A stretch of DNA of 64,000 bases from Zasmidium citrigriseum (GCA_002786025.1 NHNW01000013.1:186001-250000); one strand, 5' to 3'; counted from the stretch's first letter, positions 21,728-36,333 are shown. Numbers and translations: made by a program. Notes: generated by a model not told the origin, from the letters alone.

Positions 21728-22231
21728 GGTGGAAGAGAGGAAGTGAAGTCGGCCGTTTGAAAGTCTTTTCGTGGAGCGCACAGCACTCTTCTAATGTCTC
21801 AGTCGTGGCATTCGTACATGGCCCAATGGTCGGCAGATTCGTGGTCGAAGGTGGATCGTCAGACTGATTCACATGGCATTCCTGTGCTGCGTCCAAGCTC
21901 CAAGCTTTGGCGCTACGTCACCCATCAATTGCCACATCAATTCTCATCAAATGCTCGGCGCTAAGGGCAAATCGCGGCTTCTGCTGATTCGCTCTGACTT
22001 TCCCACGAGAACGCGGTGCGCGTCTGGCAGCACTTCACTCGCGATTTCCCACTACTAACCCGACCCCAAAACAAACGCCGCCAGCAACAACGACATCCAC
22101 CTTCTCCTGCTCACAACCATCCACCAACAAGCACCCTCAGCAACACCATCAACGCCAGCTTCAATTAGCTTCAGACCCATCACCACACACTTACTACCCA
22201 CTTTACTTCACCCCGCCGAACACCAGACGAC
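21728..22231. promoter_or_regulatory. Shared divergent promoter of SRO7 and ASF1
   Basis: This stretch of 504 bp lies between the two start codons. The ASF1 side is a CA-rich, purine-poor leader (22080-22231) typical of fungal 5' UTRs. No TATA box is obvious. Confidence 0.5.
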
Positions 22232-23174
22232 ATGGCGACCGTGTCGCTGCTCAACGTGTCCGTCCGCAACAACCCAGCGCCCTTCAACGCCCCCTACGAG
22301 TTCGAGATCACCTTTGAGTGCCTCGAGCCGCTTCAGAAGGACCTGGAGTGGAAGCTCACCTACGTCGGCTCTGCCACTTCGTAAGTACCATTCCATATCG
22401 ATAGCACCAGGCAGACGTTCAAGCTAACACGTCACGTGCAGCTCCGAGCACGACCAGGAACTCGACTCGCTACTGGTGGGCCCAATACCGGTGGGCGTCA
22501 ACAAGTTCGTCTTCGAGGCAGACCCGCCAGACACCAAGCGCATCCCCGCGACCGACATTCTCGGCGTGACCGTCATTCTGCTCACCTGCTCATACGCCGA
22601 GCGCGAGTTCGTGCGCGTGGGCTACTATGTCAACAATGAATACATGGACCCCTCCATGAACGAGGAGCCGCCAGCCAAGCCCGACTTCGAGAAGATCCGC
22701 CGCAACATTCTCGCCGACAAGCCCAGGGTTACACGATTCCAGATCAAGTGGGACTCTGAGGAGAGCGCTCCCAGCGAGTTTCCACCAGAGCAGCCCGACG
22801 TTGACGCTCAGGAGGACGACGAGACGAAGTATGGAGCCGAGGAGCTCGAGGAAGAGCAAGCTGAGCTTGCCGCATTGGAGGCAGATGAAGGCGCTGCTGT
22901 CAAGGCTGAGGGCGAAGACGTGGACATGGAAGGCGCAGAGAACAACGAGGGCAAGGACGACGATGAGGAGTCCGATGCCGGCAGCGAGGATCTTGAGGCC
23001 GAGAGCGAGGGCGAGGATGAGGAAGATGAGGAGGAAGAAGGTGAGGGCGAGGGTGCTGACCAGGACATGGAGATGGACGAATCTGGCCCTGCTGAGAACG
23101 GAAACGCCAACGGGACCGCACAGCATGCCCAGGGCCAGCAACATCAGCAGCCCGCCGATGTGATGGTTCACTAG
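22232..23174 (+). CDS. ASF1: Histone H3-H4 chaperone Asf1
   Basis: This is a nuclear chaperone of 293 aa that hands H3-H4 to nucleosome-assembly factors during replication and repair. The exons are 22232-22380 and 22442-23174, with a 61-bp intron inside the [10 protein letters not shown] loop. The first 155 residues are the Asf1 immunoglobulin-like core: [70 protein letters not shown] and the RFQIKWD end strand. The remaining 140 residues are very acidic (Glu/Asp runs) and end in a Gln/His-rich tail. This is a normal fungal architecture. ASF1 is usually cell-cycle linked; no specific element is visible here. Confidence 0.95.
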
Positions 23175-23765
23175 AAGGTGGTTTTCCTGCCTGGACCACC
23201 CACGATCTCACCGCATCTCATCTTCCTGGAAAGTCTCGCTGGCCCAGGGTTCCGAAGGAACATGCCCCGAATGATCATACGAAAACAGACTAGGAATCGC
23301 AGTGATTCGACGCACTTCTCGATGCATCAATACGAGCTCTGGCCTAACGAGCTTCCTTGACCACCATGAAGTCAAAAGGCAGCCGCCTCGGGATGACTTC
23401 CCCCGAAAGGTTTCCTTCGGCAGGGGTAGAGGGTCAGACGAAGATATCAGAATTTCTAGCAATGTTCTTGTTTTGCTGCTGCGGTGTTTCATACCCTTTG
23501 AGAGTACTTTATACTAAGCATTGGCGCGTTCATCATGGGACATGGAGTGTTTGGATTTTGCGCTTTGGCATCGATAGTACCCGTTTTGCCTCATAGACGG
23601 CTGTAGAGAGATATGGACAATGAACGACGTGAAGATAAAACTTGGGTATCACATTCCTGCGCCTGTTTCCTCCTATATACACCATGTTCCCAAAACCCTT
23701 CACGTGCCTATTTACATCCAGTCCATCATATCTCATGTCTCATTATTTCTCTCCTCCCAGCGTCA
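23175..23765. other. Convergent 3' region, no gene seen
   Basis: This stretch of 591 bp lies between the ASF1 stop and the stop of the Thr-rich unknown gene. Its overlapping frames look non-coding; it is probably two 3' UTRs. Confidence 0.5.
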
Positions 23766-24954
23766 TTACCTCTCGATTTGGAACTCATTCATCTCCCTGT
23801 GGCCGCGTTCCAGTACTCCCTCGTTCTTTGCATTCGCCGCTGCGGCCTTCTTCGGATTCCGTCGAGGGAAGCGGTTGTCGATTTCAGTTGTTAGAGTTCC
23901 TCTCAAAGTCTCGCCGACGCCCTGTTCCGTTCGTCAGCTCCTACGGTCTATGAATTAGGATGGTAGTATAACTCACGTGAATCCCCTTCGCGGCCGCCCT
24001 CAAATTCTCAAAAGTACTCTGCGTCTGCGGAGACATAGTAGTATGCGTCGAATGCGTATCATCGCCAGCTGTTGACGGTGGTCCACCAGCTCGTGCTGGA
24101 TAGCTGAAGTTCGAACCTGTGGTATTGGGTTGGATGGGACTGACGGGTGCCTGTTCGCTGAAGGATTCTCGGACGGGGGTTGAGGCGAGGTTGTCACGCG
24201 ATGTGCGGTTGGGGTTGCGGTTGGGAACACTGGGGGTGTTGGTGTTCGTTGTGAGGGCCTGGCCGTTTGAGATGCTGTTGCGTGGGAGGAGGGGGTCTGC
24301 TGGGCCGGTGGAGACGCTTGGGCGTGGTTGGGTGGTGTCTGCTTGGCCGTTTGGCATACTTGGGCGTGGTGGTTGGATGGAGTCGGCGGGCATTTCGGAG
24401 ACGACGCTGTCGCGGTTTTGGCTTACGGGGTTTGCGGTTACGGGGTTTGGAGTCGGGCTTGGGTTGGAGGTGACTTCTGTTGTGACTTCTTTCTTGCCGC
24501 CTTTGGTTGTCGTTGTGGTCGTCGTGGTCGTGGTCGTTGTAGTCACTGTCGAAACAACCTCACCAGTCCCCTCATCTTGTACATCGCCAGTCAATCGATT
24601 GAGCGTGAGATTCCGCTCCTGCCCAACTCCCGGCACTTGTCCATGATTCTCAAACGGAACAACATGCGACGTCGAACTCCTCCCCTGCGATTGCGAGTGA
24701 TCCGCATCACTGCTCGCATACGCTGAATCCAGCACCTGCGTCGAGCTCCCATTAACAACCACCGAAGGCGTAGTCGTCGAATCCGACGGCGCCGGCTCCT
24801 TATCCTTCTTCTTCCAAAACCCACTGAACCTCCTCTTCTCTTTCTTCGGCGTGACCAAGACCTGCTCTTGCTGCGGATCTTGTTGTGGATGCTCAACCAC
24901 CGCAACCGGCAGCGCGGTGAGCGCCTCGTCCTTGCGATCCTTCTTGAGCTTCAT
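23766..24954 (-). CDS. Unknown disordered Thr/Ser/Pro-rich protein
   Basis: The model is 377 aa from exons 23977-24954 and 23766-23921. The 55-bp intron joins AAAKGIH to GVGETLRGTLTTEIDNRF, giving a smooth, conserved-looking C-terminal segment that would be lost by read-through. The start at 24954 yields MKLKKDRKDEALT; an ATG 10 codons upstream (24984) is also in frame. The N-terminus is lysine rich (PKKEKRRFSGFWKKKDKE). The middle is disordered and includes a run of about 14 threonines encoded by an imperfect ACN microsatellite, plus three related Pro/Asn repeats (SMPNGQAD, SVSTGPAD, SISNGQAL). The only ordered-looking part is ENLRAAAKGIHGVGETLRG near the end. No function can be assigned. 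Confidence 0.72.
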
Positions 24955-26038
24955 AGTCCTCACCAAGAGAAACCTTCTTGTCATCAAGGGAAAAAGAAAC
25001 AGAAAACCCTTCTCGATTACCCCGGCAACGACAAGATATGAAACGTCGGTACTGAAAGGAACTACGAAAGCAGCCCAGCGATAGTCGACTTACCCTCTTA
25101 CGCAGCATGCAGGCGCTTGAGTTGGCCAGAGGTGATGTCAGCGGGCGTCGATCAATGGCTCCAACTTTCGAGGCATCTTCCCGCAATGGGAAGGCACCTG
25201 GTTGCCTGAGAGGCGCCATGAGCAGGTTTGGCCATGTGGATCGGAGCTTTGTGGATGGCTGGATTACGAGGGGTGCCTTTGTGGTTGCATCTGTCCCGTC
25301 CTGGCTGCTGCAGTCTGGCGGCGTGAACTCCTTGTGGGGGCAGTGCTAAAGCAGGTAGATGTACTGTCTGTTGGGCTGCTTTTGCGACCAGCGGTGTCCT
25401 TTACTTTGCGCCAGGTCTCGACTGTGATAATGAGTCGAAAGTTGATGGTTGATGGAATGGTGTTGATGTTCGAGACTCGGAAGAGAAAAAGATGTACCCG
25501 GCTTCCTTCGTCACGTGATGTGGTGACGGCAATATACAATCGATCATGGCCGTTTCTTGTTCGCCTGGTGGATGTTATGCCGGATTGAATCGTCGAATCG
25601 TCTTTGTAACCTTCGTTGACCCTTTCTTGTCCATGTTTCGTTATCCATGTAGGCTTGGGTTGCGAATATGACCTCAACTCGTCGTATTCTTCTTGTTCAA
25701 CCAGGAAATCAACGAAACCAACGATTTCAAAAATGCAACCATCCACCATCACGAGCGAACGAGACAAGAACGAGGCACTAATAAATCTGGGAGGCATGTT
25801 CAACACCCCAGTCAATCATTCCATGCATTATCTAGTTGCTGCCGACGATATCGTCGTCGCCGACCTAACCCCAAGTAACCCTAAGCATCTAACCCTAGCG
25901 GCCTCAGGCAGCATTCTTCTATTTCTACGCTTCTGTACAGACCGCCAAAACATGCATGATGCCGCCACTTCTTCCATGGAATGATCTCACAGAGAACACA
26001 ACAGGATGGACGAACATCGAAATCGCCGGGTACCCTCA
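24955..26038. other. Intergenic region with a telomere-like motif
   Basis: This stretch of 1084 bp lies between the Thr-rich gene and the SQS1 stop. No gene is supportable. A cluster of CCCTAA-type units lies at 25866-25897. Confidence 0.5.
25866..25897 (+). repeat. Interstitial telomere-like motif
   Basis: This contains TAACCCC, TAACCCTAAG and TAACCCTAG in 32 bp. The first 20 bases are identical to 38220-38239 inside the first BioDA intron. Confidence 0.6.
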
Positions 26039-28735
26039 TCAACCCAGCCCAGCCTTCGAGGTCCTCATGACCTGCTCGACGTGTGTGAGACGACCCTCTC
26101 CACTCTTGCCCAGTCCAGCACCCTTCGTCCAGCCCATCTTCTCCATCATGCGGTGACCAAAGTTCTCTCGGCCAATCTCCGCAGCACCAGCACCAACAAT
26201 CTCCCCGTCGCGCAAACCAGTGGCTGCCTTGCTGAAACCACCACCTCTGCCTGCGCGCTGCTTGCCCAGGGTCTTCGACATCTTCTTCGCCTTCGCATTC
26301 GTGAGGAAGCCGCGTGTTGAGGCGTTCAGCACACGACCGAACATGTCGTCGGAGTACTCCTGGGTCATCGACGTCTTGTAGATGATCGGGAAGCGGTTCT
26401 TACCCGCTCCCTGGGACTTCGACTTCAGGTTCAGCGCCGTGCAGATCTCGTGGAGGGCCTTTCGATTGATCTTGTCCATGGGCGGGAATGACCGCATGTG
26501 AAGGTCTTCGTTCTGGAGGAACTCACGAAGCTCGTCGTGAATCTGTCTCATGGTCATACCGAGTGGGTACTTCGCGTGGAGGTCGGCCTTGCCCTTGCGG
26601 CCGGCAGATCCAAGCAAACCTTCAGCACGCAACTCTTCACGCTCGAGCTTCTTCTGGCGCTTCTTGGTCCGATCCTTGGACCACTGATCTTGCAAGACCT
26701 CCTTCAGATCATCATCGGACAGGATCTCGAGCTCAGGCGGCAGCTTGCCCTTTCTGCCCTTCTTGGTCGGGCGAAGTGATGGTCGGTCGTAGTCCATGAT
26801 ATCAAAGCCGTTGTCGCCGTATTGATCGAGCGTGTCAGCCAAAGCGGTGGCGTCTGGAAAGAAGTCGTCGTTCTTGCGGTTGTTGCTTCGTCGCATGCCG
26901 TGCTTCTTGGCTGTGCGAGCGAAGGCGGAGTTGGTGATGTCGGACAAGCCAGCACGTGCTGCATCAACATCGCCGAAGCCATCATCTGACACGGAACCAT
27001 AAGTGCCGTCTTCCAGCAGCAACTCATCTCCATCCATTCCAAGCTCCTCCTGCTTAGCAAGAAGCCTGGCAATCTGCTCGTCAGTCATGCGATCGATTCG
27101 TCGCTGGCGTAAGTCGTCCTCGTCTTCCCACTGTTGACGTTCGGTGTACTCCAGCTCGCTTTCCAGATCAGATGCATTCAGTGACTCATCAGAAGAGAGC
27201 TCAGCGAAGTCAGGGTTCATTTCGCTCTCACTGTCGTCACTTTCCCACTCATCGCTGTCGTCGAGCTGGATGCTACCCTCCTCTTCGTCCGGCTTCGTAT
27301 TCTTCATGTGCTTCGGCAACACTTCATCATCCCCGAATTCCACTCCATCCACCACCATCGACGGGCCAGCGATCGACTTCGAGTGCTTAAATGAGTCTTG
27401 CAGAACATCCATGACCGAGTCTTCACCCTCTGCCTCGAGCTGCGCCTTCAGGTTCTCCATATAGTCATCGTATGCTGCTTCGCTCGCGCCGTCATCCTCG
27501 TCATCTGAAATGATGATACTGCGCATGGCCCGGTTGTCGTTCTTCCTTCCACGCTTACCGCGCCTTGAGCTCTTCTTCTGCGTCTTCTTCTCCCGCAGCT
27601 TGTCCCGCCACTCCGCCTTAAGAGTATCCACCGAGCTTCCCTCCTCCTTCGCCGAGCCCGAGAACTTCACCTTGGATTCCCTAGGCGCCGACTGTTCGAA
27701 TTTGGACAGCTCTTCCGCAGATGGGTTGAGATCTGGCCGAGGCATGCCTTTACCTTGCTTCCAGTATGGGACCTCTGGTGCAGGCATCCAGGCATTTTGG
27801 ACGGGAGTGTCATACTTGGACGGTTTTGAACCCCAACCCAATATAGGCAATGACGGTTGGTTCGATTTCGGGAATGCTGGAGAGTATGCTGGGGTTGGCT
27901 GTGGTGTTGGCTCTTGTAGCGCCGCAAGAAGATCATCCGTGGGGTCTGGGCTCTGTGCTTTCGGCGTCGCTCGATTCGAAGTCGTCTGCGTTACGGGATC
28001 ATCAATGACCTTCGCTTTGCCTCGGTTGCGGCCATGAAAGACAATGACCTCCTCGCTGGAGTCAGAAGGTGCCGGCGAAGGACTGCGTCTTGGAGGTTGA
28101 TGTCCATTCCTGGTCGACTTGCTCGCCAGACTGGCATCTCCCACGGTGTCGATTACGAAAGGCAGCTCTTCTACATGCCCAGAACTCTTTTGCAATGTAT
28201 CGCCGCCTGTGTCTAGCTCCATCTTCTCGGCAGTCGTCTCGATGTTCATGTTTGCCACTCCTCGCTCTGACAGCTCGATGTCTGCATCCACTACGATGTT
28301 GGTCTGAATCGCCTCGTCGTCGATATCTACCTCATCGAAGTCGTTTTCGTCGTCGCTATCGTCCAGTGCGATATCCTCGTCGCCGGTCTCGGGATCTTGA
28401 GGGCGAGGTGGTTGGATGGTTGGGCTGGGAACGCCGGCGCTGACGAAAGAAATGGCCTGATGCCTGAGTTTGACGTTTGCGCTTCGCGGGGTTGCGCCAG
28501 TGGGAGTGTTCTGGGAGAAGCCGCGAAATTGAATGGGATTGTCCTCTTCTGCATCATGACCTTAGCTCAGCTGGACGCACTCAACCAAAAAGTGCAACTG
28601 ACCCCAATCGTCACCTAGCAGCATCTGTCGAGCATATCGTTGGTCTCTTGACATGGGCGTTCGCGGTGATGAGCCCTTTGCTTTCTGCTTCTGCTTTGCG
28701 CGCCCATTCTGAGCCTTGCCCTTCTTCTTGCCCAT
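26039..28735 (-). CDS. SQS1: Sqs1-like G-patch/R3H protein, Prp43 activator
   Basis: This is a nuclear protein of 876 aa. The yeast homolog activates the helicase Prp43 in ribosome biogenesis and spliceosome disassembly. The exons are 28615-28735 and 26039-28548, with a 66-bp intron. The first exon encodes the basic start MGKKKGKAQNGRAKQKQ. A long acidic, disordered middle follows. Near residue 700 lies an R3H-type segment (IHDELREFLQNEDLHMRSFPPM, then KNRFPIIYKT). The C-terminal 45 residues are a G-patch with GHRMMEKMGWTKGAGLGKSGEGR. The domain order and terminal position of the G-patch match Sqs1/Pfa1. Length is at the large end for the family. Confidence 0.87.
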
Positions 28736-29320
28736 CTCTTGAAAGGAGACCCCGCTCAGCGAGAGAATGCGGCAACAGCGACGTGGACGGCTGGATCGTC
28801 CTTTCTCAATCTGCTCCGAGTATTATCGTAGTCCGGCGCTCGCAACCAGCAAAGAGCGACTGTGGTGAGATAGGAAAAGTGGATGGAAATGTACAGACAA
28901 TGAGGCCAGCTCCACCGTCGGCTCCCCTTTGACGTTCGATGACATGCTGCACGTTGGAGTCAGACCCTGCACGATTGACGATCCACCCAGCGATCCGCCC
29001 CGCACCCTGCGCCAGCCACCAGCAGCTCGCCGACGCCTCACGCCAGCTCCCTCTCTTCAACGTTCCGCCAGGCATCCCATCCTTCCCTCGAGACGCTGTG
29101 ACTCTATTGTGTACTGGTACCTGAGGACCGCCGCTTGTCAGCTTCGTTGCGATTGCTGCGTGTTTGCTGGAATAGCTTCCATTCCTTCAAGGCCCAGGAA
29201 CGTCAGCCACCTGCCATCACATGCCACTCCACCGCTGATGCCCGCGTGAACACCTACTCCATCGTCGAAGAGGACAGGCATCCTGCGTTCCCTTTGAACC
29301 GTTCTCTTACACGGCTCGCC
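28736..29320. promoter_or_regulatory. Shared divergent promoter of SQS1 and ATG4
   Basis: This stretch of 585 bp lies between start codons. The ATG4 frame stays open for 62 codons upstream of the chosen ATG, but that extension has no Atg4 similarity and is taken as leader. Confidence 0.45.
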
Positions 29321-30700
29321 ATGAACGAGTTCGCTCGCTTCTCCAAGCGGGCCGTTGATTATATCTTCGATCGGCCTCCCAGGAATGACGACGAATCCCC
29401 GATATGGTGTCTGGGCAAGTCGTACGAGTCGACCTACCACCATGAACGACCGCTCACCGTAACGACCGGAACGTCGCCTTCTGCCAAATCCGAATCAGAT
29501 ACCTCGCATGCCGATTCCGCCGTTGTAACCCAGTCACCATCCAATACCGCAGACCAAGCTGAGACTGCTGAAGATGAGCTGACCAAGAGCTTCGATCAAG
29601 TACAACTGACTAAGTCTATGGAAGAGGAGGATTTAGGCTGGCCACAAGAGTTTCTCGAAGATTTCGAATCAAGGATCTGGTTGACTTATCGCAACAACTT
29701 CCCACCAATAGCCAAGTCCAACGATCCTCATGCTGCTTCGGCCATGTCCTTCACGACCAAGCTTCGGAACTTTGCAAATCAGAATGGCTTTACATCAGAT
29801 ACGGGTTGGGGTTGTATGATTCGAAGTGGACAGTCTCTTCTTGCAAACACCTTGGTACTGCTGCGGCTGGGTAGAGAGTGGAGGAGAGGGCAAAAGGAGA
29901 ACGAATACAAGGACCTGCTTTCGTTGTTCGCAGATACGCCGGAGTCGCCTTTCTCATTACACAAGTTCGTTGAGCATGGAGCTCAGGCTTGTGGAACGTA
30001 CCCCGGCGAGTGGTTTGGTCCGAACGCCACAGCCAGATGCATACGGTGAGTACAGAACATGAAGATCGAATGATCTCAAGCTGATACGTATTTCAGAGCC
30101 CTCACAGACAAGTACCATGAAGCAGGTCTCCGAGTCTACGCCCGGCCAAACGATAGCGACGTCTACATCGACTCACTCATGGCCACCGCAACTCAAAAGA
30201 GCGCCGACGATCACTTCGAGCCAACCTTGATAGTCCTGGGGATCCGGCTCGGCATCGAGAAAGTCACGCCAGCTTACCACGCAGCCCTCAAGGCAGCACT
30301 CGAACTCCCTCAAAGCGTCGGCATCGCAGGCGGCAGACCAAGCAGCAGCCACTACTTCATCGGCCACCAAGGTGACAACTTCTTCTACCTCGACCCACAC
30401 ACCACTCGCCACATGCTCTCACCCCAACCCTCCGTGGAAGATATCGAGACCTGCCACACCAGACGGGTGAGGAGACTCGGCATCGCAGAGATGGATCCTT
30501 CGATGCTGCTCGGCTTTTTGATTCGGTCGAAGGAGGAGTTTGAGGAGTGGCGAAAAGCCGTGGCGGATATGCCTGGCAAGGCCATCATCCATATTCACGA
30601 GACGGAGCCGAAGTACGCGACGGGGAATGAGAGGGCTGGTGCGGTGGATGAGGTCGAGACGCTGGATGAGGATGATGCTGACGATGACTCGGCGCTTTGA
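29321..30700 (+). CDS. ATG4: Autophagy cysteine protease Atg4
   Basis: This is a cytosolic C54-family cysteine protease of 442 aa. It trims Atg8 to expose its C-terminal glycine and later releases it from phosphatidylethanolamine. The exons are 29321-30045 and 30097-30700; the 51-bp intron splits an Arg codon (CIRALTDKY). The catalytic Cys165 lies in [15 protein letters not shown], and the Asp341-His343 pair lies in FYLDPHTTR. The start at 29321 ([16 protein letters not shown]) matches the usual N-terminus. Residues 50-105 are a low-complexity Ser/Thr/Asp insertion. The C-terminal tail is acidic. All key residues are present, so it should be active. Confidence 0.95.
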
Positions 30701-31317
30701 TGATGGATGACATGACTTTCTGGCTCCTGGATTGACCTACTTTCCGGTCCAAGGCACCTTGTAGATACCCAAATGAGATATGTTCCTCTTCTCGCATGCT
30801 TCTCTTCTTCACATGATCGTTCCAGACTGCTGGGTCTCGGCTTTGCTGACCAGGAGCGTGTCAATCTCGTGATTGCGCTAGGACGGTAGGGGCCATCAAA
30901 ACAAACCGCCAATGCCTCTGCGCAAGTTTGGATGTGAGTTTGAAAGCAGGCGCAAGACCAGATGGAAGTTGAGTGTCAATTGCAAGTCACGTTGGATACA
31001 ATGGAAGAAGGCAAAAGCTGAGAAAGAAAAGGATGGAGAACAGGCAGTAATGTTTCGAAATCATGCATTCATCTCAAGCTGCTTCTTAGCCTGAGCCGCT
31101 CACTGCTGAGCCGCTGCTACTGTACAGCCCTCCATGATCATGCTCTGCGCGCGGCAATGCGCGCGTGGTATTGTGAGCCGACACCATAAAATGAGAAAAT
31201 ACCACTGTCAAAAGCAAACCCATCCCGTGATCGCATTATCAAACGCCTGGCCACCTTCATTTGAGCCCGATTGTAAACCAAAGAATCATCGCAACGCCGT
31301 CATCGTGAAGCAAGCAT
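30701..31317. other. Convergent 3' region, no gene seen
   Basis: This stretch of 617 bp lies between the ATG4 and H2B stops. No coherent frame is present. Confidence 0.5.
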
Positions 31318-31857
<540 letters not shown>

Positions 31858-32314
31858 TTCGAAGTCGGTTTTTGGAGTTGGTTTGGAAGTGGTGGATGAG
31901 TTTGTTGAAGTGGGTTGATGGATGTCTGATGGTTGTCGATGGATGCTGGCGTGCGTGTGTGGAAAGGAAGAAAGCGAGACGTCGGCGATGTGGGAGGTGC
32001 AGGGCCTTTTAAAGCGCGGGCGTCACGCTGCGGGCGGGCGCATCAAACCTGCCGCGCTGTTGTTGTGACGCACGGGCCAGCCCGCTCGCGACGCGGCAGG
32101 CAAGCTCGCGGCGCTGCGCTGTTTGGCTGTGCGTGATAAGGGAAGCGCGGGGAGCACGCCTGCGAATAAATACCGCCGCCGCCCACCTCTCGCTGCAACA
32201 ACTTTTCCATCTGCCACCACACATCCATCAACGCCAGCACTCCAACACCAGCTTCCATCAGCACCAGCTCACCCACATCACCCAAACCACTCAAATCCAA
32301 CAACCACACTCAAA
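31858..32314. promoter_or_regulatory. Divergent H2B-H2A promoter
   Basis: This stretch of 457 bp lies between the two histone ATGs. TATA-like elements sit almost symmetrically: CTTTAAAAGG (minus strand, 32005-32014), about 150 bp before the H2B ATG, and AATAAATA (plus, 32165-32172), 150 bp before the H2A ATG. The centre is GC-rich with repeated GCGGC/CTCGCG words. Coordinated S-phase expression is inferred from the arrangement. Confidence 0.6.
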
Positions 32315-33710
<1,396 letters not shown>

Positions 33711-35348
33711 CTACGACAGCAGCATGAGTCTTGGATCCTGCAAAAGCTCGAACGTCAGCTCTCATCCTCCTCTCAAGTCTCGCGTGCGAGGTCAAACTTA
33801 CTTCTATCAACTTCTTGATCTGGACGAGGAAAGTGACTGCTTCCCTGCCATCGAGTAGTCTGTGGTCGTAGGTGAGGGCGAGGTACATCATGGGGCGGAT
33901 CTCGACTTTGCCGTTGATGGCCACGGGCTTCTGGTTGACGGCGTGGAGACCGAGGACAGCGGTTTGGGGGAGGTTGATGATTGGTGTGCCCATCAGCGAG
34001 CCGAAGACGCCGCCGTTGGAGATAGTGAAGGTGCCGCCGGCCATGTCTTCGATGGTGAGCTTGTTATCGCGTGCCTTGAAAGACTGTCAGTATGAGATCA
34101 TGCTTCTGAAAATGTATGCTGCCCACCTTCTTGCCGAGATCTGCAATGGACTTCTCAATACCAAGCATGTCCATGCTCTCAGCGTTTCGTACCACTGGTG
34201 TCACGAGACCCTTCTCAGTTGCAACAGCCACGGAGATGTCGACGTAGTCCTTGTACACGATGGTGTCGCCGCTGCCGGGGCCTTCGATGCTGGCATTGAC
34301 CGTTGGGACTTCCTTCATGGCGAGAACAGATGCCCTCGCGAACGCGCTCATGAATCCAAACTTGATGCCGGTCTTCTTGAGCACATCGTCCTTATACAGC
34401 TTGCGCATCTCCATCAGAGCAGACATGTCGACCTCGTTGAAAGTGGTGAGAGAAGCAGCAGTGTTCTGCGACTGCTTCAGACGCTCGGCTATCCTCATGC
34501 GCATGCGGTTCATCTTGATCCTACGCTCTTCACGGCTGCCATATGGAGACTCAAGCTTCGATTCCGATTCCTTTGGCTTTGACTCCTCCTTCTTTGGCTC
34601 AGGCTTCGACTCTTGCTTGGGTTGTGGCTTTGGCTCTTCCTTCTTGGGTTCAGGTTTCGACTCTTCCTTGGGCTTTGATTCTTCCTTTTGGCCTGACGAT
34701 TCGGATGCGCTGGGTTGTGATTCTGGTGCCGGTTCCTTTGGCTCTTCCTTTGCGGTCTCGGCCTTTTGACCAGGCTCACCTCCAAGCTCGAGCTTCACAA
34801 GATCTTGACCAACTGTGACGGTATCCTCTTCCTTCGCCAGGAACTCCTTGATCGTACCAGCGGCTGGGGCGTTGACGGCGACATCGATCTTGTCGGTTTC
34901 GATCGTGGCGATTTCCTCGTCCTGCTCGACGTAGTCTCCGACCTGTTTCGAGAACTGTTTCAAGGTACCCTCTGAGATGGATTCGGCCATTTCTGGCACT
35001 TTGACCATTTGCTCCTCTGCAAGACAATCAGCGCATGTCTTCCAAAGCATCATCATCTTTACTGACCATAGTAGCGACTGGTTAGACTGAACTGGCGGAG
35101 TCGTACGGGTTGGAAGGGCTTTCTGTTTGCTAGTCAGTCGCTGCGCAATGACAATGTTTAAAGGCCGCCTACCTCGCGGGTAACAGTGCCGGAAGCGACG
35201 GTGACGACTTTGAGGCGGTCGAAAGTGTTCTGAGTCCGGTAGACGATCGTAGGAGCTTGCTAGATGCTGTAGGAGACGGGCGGAGGAGAGAAGCTGGACG
35301 AGCAACAGAGCCGGATGCGAGCCGGCGCAAGCATTGTGAGGACGACAT
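33711..35348 (-). CDS. KGD2: Dihydrolipoyllysine succinyltransferase, E2 of 2-oxoglutarate dehydrogenase
   Basis: This is the mitochondrial E2 subunit of 473 aa, which transfers succinyl from the E1-derived lipoyl arm to CoA in the TCA cycle. The five exons are 35173-35348, 35067-35122, 34127-35016, 33802-34074 and 33711-33737. An Arg/Ser-rich presequence (about 1-75, ending [10 protein letters not shown]) leads to a lipoyl domain with the lipoylated lysine in [10 protein letters not shown] linker of about 90 residues is built of [18 protein letters not shown] repeats. The catalytic domain contains [33 protein letters not shown] and the active-site [12 protein letters not shown]. As in other KGD2 proteins, no peripheral-subunit binding domain is evident. 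The last 8-residue exon gives the family-like end [11 protein letters not shown]. Confidence 0.95.
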
Positions 35349-35704
35349 GGCCTGAGAGACGGCAAGCTGCCTTTGAAGAGCTCTCAGCAGGGAGGCCAGA
35401 CAGGCGTGGTGGACGGAGGTGGTAGAGGGTGGAGCGGAGGTTGTGGTCAGCAGGAAAGCAATGATGTACGTTCTTTGACGGAGGTGCTGTGAAACGCTCG
35501 AGCAAGAAGCTGGGGCGGCTCCTCCCGCACCGTCTTCAAGCGACGACGTCTCGTCGGCTACATTCCACGCAAGCACTCCTTCTATACCCGACCCCCAAGC
35601 CGCCATTGACACATCCAGCGGGCGTATTCGGAGGCGCTGCGAGACATCCTGCTGGTCTGAAGCCTTGCTGAACGGGCGCCTCGCCCTGCGATACCACCGC
35701 CGCC
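35349..35704. promoter_or_regulatory. Shared divergent promoter of KGD2 and NDUFB9
   Basis: This stretch of 356 bp lies between two nuclear genes for mitochondrial energy proteins, suggesting shared control. No TATA box is evident. Confidence 0.45.
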
Positions 35705-36168
35705 ATGGCCTCCAAGCAGCATGTCCTGTAATCCACCCCATGCCATTGGCCAGCGAGATATACCAGCCCTTCTGACACGCACGCGACAGCTCCCTCTACC
35801 GCCGCTCCCTCAAGCTGGCCCTCGACTGGGCCGTCCACCGATATGTCTGGCGCGGCCAGGCCATGTACATCCGAGAACTCTTCGAGGCCAACAAGCATGT
35901 CACCGAGCCAAGACGGCAAAGAGTACGCGATTTGATATGAGTGGGAAGGTGGCAGTGCGCTGACTGCGCGGACAACAGGTACTCCTAGACCAGACCGAAG
36001 AGCTCCTTGAGAAATGGAAGCACCCCGACCCATACAGACCACCTACGGCACCTGGCGGCAGCAAGTACGAGCGCAACTTGCCTTGTCCTCATTTGGATCG
36101 TGAGTGTATACCTTGGGGTCACGAAGGCCATGCTGACATTGACAGCTCCACCACACATGCACCTGTAG
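35705..36168 (+). CDS. NDUFB9: Complex I LYR subunit NDUFB9 (B22)
   Basis: This is an accessory subunit of mitochondrial NADH:ubiquinone oxidoreductase, 99 aa. The four small exons are 35705-35727, 35790-35922, 35979-36099 and 36146-36168, with introns of 62, 56 and 46 bp. The first splice (GTAATC donor) was chosen because it restores the LYR motif as QHVLSLYRRSLKLALDW. The family tract IRELFEANKHV, the conserved KWKHPDPYRPPTAPGG and SKYERNLP follow. The ORFs are too fragmented to show as one frame, so the model rests on homology-style reasoning and frame closure across all four exons. Confidence 0.85.
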
Positions 36169-36333
36169 GGAACGGGAGGAGGGTCATGGCGTTTGAAAGT
36201 GTATATATGGATGACAGCCTTCAGAAGAAAGGCAAAAATGCTACAGTAACACGCCAACTTTTCTTTCGACATATGCCAGCCCGCGAGAGACGAGTTGATT
36301 CGCTCTCCCTGATATTTACAGCACATCCGAGTA

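Noticed and set aside
24450..24560. Possible simple-sequence repeat array (GTCGTGGTC-type) considered as a separate repeat element
   Set aside because: It is the imperfect microsatellite encoding the threonine run of the gene at 23766-24954.
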